Source of the DNA: Paragonimus skrjabini miyazakii
Taxonomy: Eukaryota > Platyhelminthes > Trematoda > Plagiorchiida > Troglotrematidae
Assembly: GCA_014338405.1 (NCBI GenBank)
Contig: JTDE01001025.1
Span: 38,262-102,261, forward strand
Length of the DNA: 64,000 nucleotides
Reading direction: 5' to 3'
Shown here piece after piece: positions 62,230 to 64,000 of this stretch; within the stretch, counting starts at the first letter, position 1; every line of letters begins with the position of its first letter. A model generated the notes under the pieces. That model saw only the letters and a program-made list of their open reading frames with translations, did no database searches and had not been told where the DNA came from. The position numbers were made by a program, and so were the translations under genes.

Positions 62230-62488
62230 AATCCAGTGCACATCTCTTTTGTGAAGAGATGGCTCGTTTATTGAAGATTGTGTCTTGTTTTCAGCAATTC
62301 TTTTCTTTGGTTTGTTTAAGTACCGTGAATATGCTTGGTTTAGTCATGAGAAGAAGCGCGTAGTAAACAAGCTTGTTTTCAGTGTTTCATCATCAGGCTA
62401 AATACAACACATTTATATGGGTTCGACAGGGGTAGTACATCAATAGGGTGTGGGATGGTGGGCATTAATGTCAAGTTAGTCAGACTCA
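62230..62488 (-). other. 3' flank of the Penelope-like element
   Basis: On minus, downstream of the stop, CCTGATGATGAAACACTGAA and ACAAGCTTGTTTACTACGCG occur. This position normally holds the PLE 3' UTR or its terminal repeat. CTGATGA next to GAAAC resembles two hammerhead core boxes, but no stem II separates them. Confidence 0.4.
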
Positions 62489-64000
62489 TCAAGTGTTTTC
62501 GGCAAGTCGGTGCTCCCACGTAACAGATAGATCCGGGTTATTGATACACGGCCACGGGAGGTTCAATGCTTTCACCAGACGCTTTTGTGAACATAACTGG
62601 GGTGAGTGTAATCGAATTGCGATGGCTTCTGCGATGGCTAATAAACGACCTTTGACCCACTTCGATTGCACTCCGCAGACTCGATAGATCAGTTTGAACG
62701 AATCGGTTGGGTTAATCACATGGTTCGATTCGACCAATTGTGCAGCGACCGCCGATGAGCAGGTCTTCATTGATCCTCTAGCTAGCCACGCCGGATGATG
62801 CTCCCGCATGCGTTCAGATAGTCGCCTTGTTGTGTGGCCTATGCAGATTGTTCCATGGGAACAAACAAAACGGTAAACCCAAAAAGAGGCAGCATGTACA
62901 GGCGGTATATCTTTTAGCTGGGGACGCAAAACCGGTGTGGAGTTAACTCGTATACGTAATTGAGCTGCGAAATAGATTTTGTTAAGTGCCGCGTTAAGTC
63001 TGCTAGTTATATTCTCAGCGTTGCTGTCGCCTTTGAAAGGCAACGTAATATAGACGGACTTTTTGTCTACGGTTTGCGGTACACCTATCTTTGTGCTAAT
63101 TATCGTACGTTTAGCCATAAACTGTTCTGGATAACCGTTTTAAAGGAGTGTGTTAAATATAGACTGTTTTTCTTCTTCTACGGTGTCATCTGACCAAATT
63201 ATCACAGCTCTGTCTTGTAAGCATCGGACTAAATTCTTCTTTTGTCTCAAAGGTACAAAACTATTGAAGTTAGTATACAGTCCTGACCAGGTTGCTTTGC
63301 GATGTACTTTACGTTGAAATGTGCCGTCCTCACGGCGTGACGTGAACACGTCTAGAAATGCTATACCTACTGGTGACTCGGGTTCCATAGTGAAACGGAT
63401 ATTTTTGTGGGCACAGTTGAAGTGCACCAGTGTTTCATTGAGGCATTGTGAGTCATCTGCCATGCAGATAATGTCGTCTACATAACGCTTATAAAGAGCT
63501 AATGATTTTATATGATCTGCTAGTGAACTACTTCCAAACTTAGTCATAAAAATGTCCGCTAATAAAAAGCCTAACGGTGAACTCATTGCCACTCCATCCT
63601 TTTGGCGATATAACCTACCGGAGAAACTGAACTGAACGTTGTAAGTGCAGCGATACAAAAGCTGCTTTAGCTCATCTGCTGGTATCCCTACGTTTATGTC
63701 ATTGTTCTCTATATACCGACCGAGAAACTCAATCGTCTCACTTAGTGGGATATTTGTGAATAGAGACGTAACATCCAGCGCGAATAAACGCATTCCCTTT
63801 GTGTTCAGTTTCTTTACTGTTTCGATAAATTAAAAAGGGCCTCTAAGACTATGAATCGCTAGTTTTCTCCTAATTGGTTCTAACAACTCGGCTAGCCATT
63901 TTGCCGTTGCGTGATATGGCGGATTACGCATATCTAGAATCGGCCGTAGTGGCATTCCGTTTTTATGCACTTTAGGTAGTCCATAAAGCCTGGGGATTAC
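62489..64000 (-). mobile_element. Penelope-like retroelement: reverse transcriptase plus GIY-YIG endonuclease, running off the window edge
   Basis: On minus a single frame runs from the right edge to a stop at 62489, broken only by two TAA codons (63832-63830 and 63142-63140). In order: RT start LYGLPKVHKNGMPLRPILDM, ALDVTSLFTNIPLSETI, GVAMSSPLG (usually GVAMGSPLG), the catalytic YVDD at 63484-63473, the RT C-terminus RQKKNLVRCLQDRA, NGYP, then the endonuclease CSHGTICIGHTTRRLSERMR, where CIG replaces the usual YIG, and the C-terminus LCSQKRLVKALNLPWP. PLEs encode a telomerase-related RT and a GIY-YIG nuclease that nicks target DNA. Two stops with no frameshift suggest a fairly recent copy. 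The N-terminus lies outside the window. Confidence 0.92.

Noticed and set aside
62380..62400. Hammerhead in the PLE 3' flank (CTGATGATGAAACAC on minus)
   Set aside because: Two core boxes are adjacent with no stem II between them, and no GTC with a pairing stem I was found.
1..64000. CRISPR array, prokaryotic operon or phage
   Set aside because: No spaced direct repeats, no ribosome binding sites or compact gene order; introns and SINEs show a eukaryote.

Overview
This is a eukaryotic window, most likely from a digenean trematode (fluke) or close flatworm. The evidence is small exons with GT/AG junctions scattered through kilobases of AT-rich intron, degraded Penelope-like elements (PLEs), and tRNA-derived SINEs, one of which carries a hammerhead ribozyme like the SINE-like satellites known from schistosomes. 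There is no operon structure and no rRNA or intact tRNA gene. The species cannot be fixed from the sequence. Genes were assembled by eye from splice sites and reading-frame phase, so most are partial.

Genes, left to right. (1) A synaptobrevin/VAMP-type R-SNARE on + (4115-4273 joined to 6985-7140), with SNARE motif and C-terminal membrane anchor. (2) A multi-exon + gene with five consecutive phase-matched exons (9436-11232) and possible further exons at 16556, 19722 and 24119; product unknown. (3) Isolated minus-strand exon candidates at 14018-14251 and 22963-23123. (4) The 3' end of a + gene (29649-29756 plus 30382-30488), convergent with (5) a TGF-beta superfamily ligand of activin/inhibin type on minus (35214-34472 joined to 32150-31936) with furin site, nine-cysteine mature domain and polyadenylation signals. 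(6) A + gene with three phase-matched exons (56689-58616), product unknown. (7) A probable small secreted protein on minus (59585-59225). (8) An unassigned coding-like stretch at 61113-62189.

Repeats. A tRNA-derived SINE of about 413 bp recurs throughout (8536, 8949, 12309, 32866, 38688 and many fragments). Its RNA strand has pol III A and B boxes followed directly by a type I hammerhead ribozyme, intact in sequence at 8645-8689, 12420-12464 and 33021-33065. Two loci are tandem dimers. This matches the plan of metazoan retrozymes and Sm-alpha-like elements, which are thought to use PLE machinery, and the window also holds PLE copies: one at 62489-64000 (minus, reverse transcriptase plus GIY-YIG endonuclease, only two in-frame stops) and three older fragments (42893, 47572, 54240). 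A second tRNA-derived SINE without a ribozyme occurs at 12945, 18290, 34185, 37376, 44690 and 49500. Both SINE families often sit as inverted head-to-head pairs. A near-perfect palindrome with about 205-bp arms (8079-8531) lies between two ribozyme-SINE copies.
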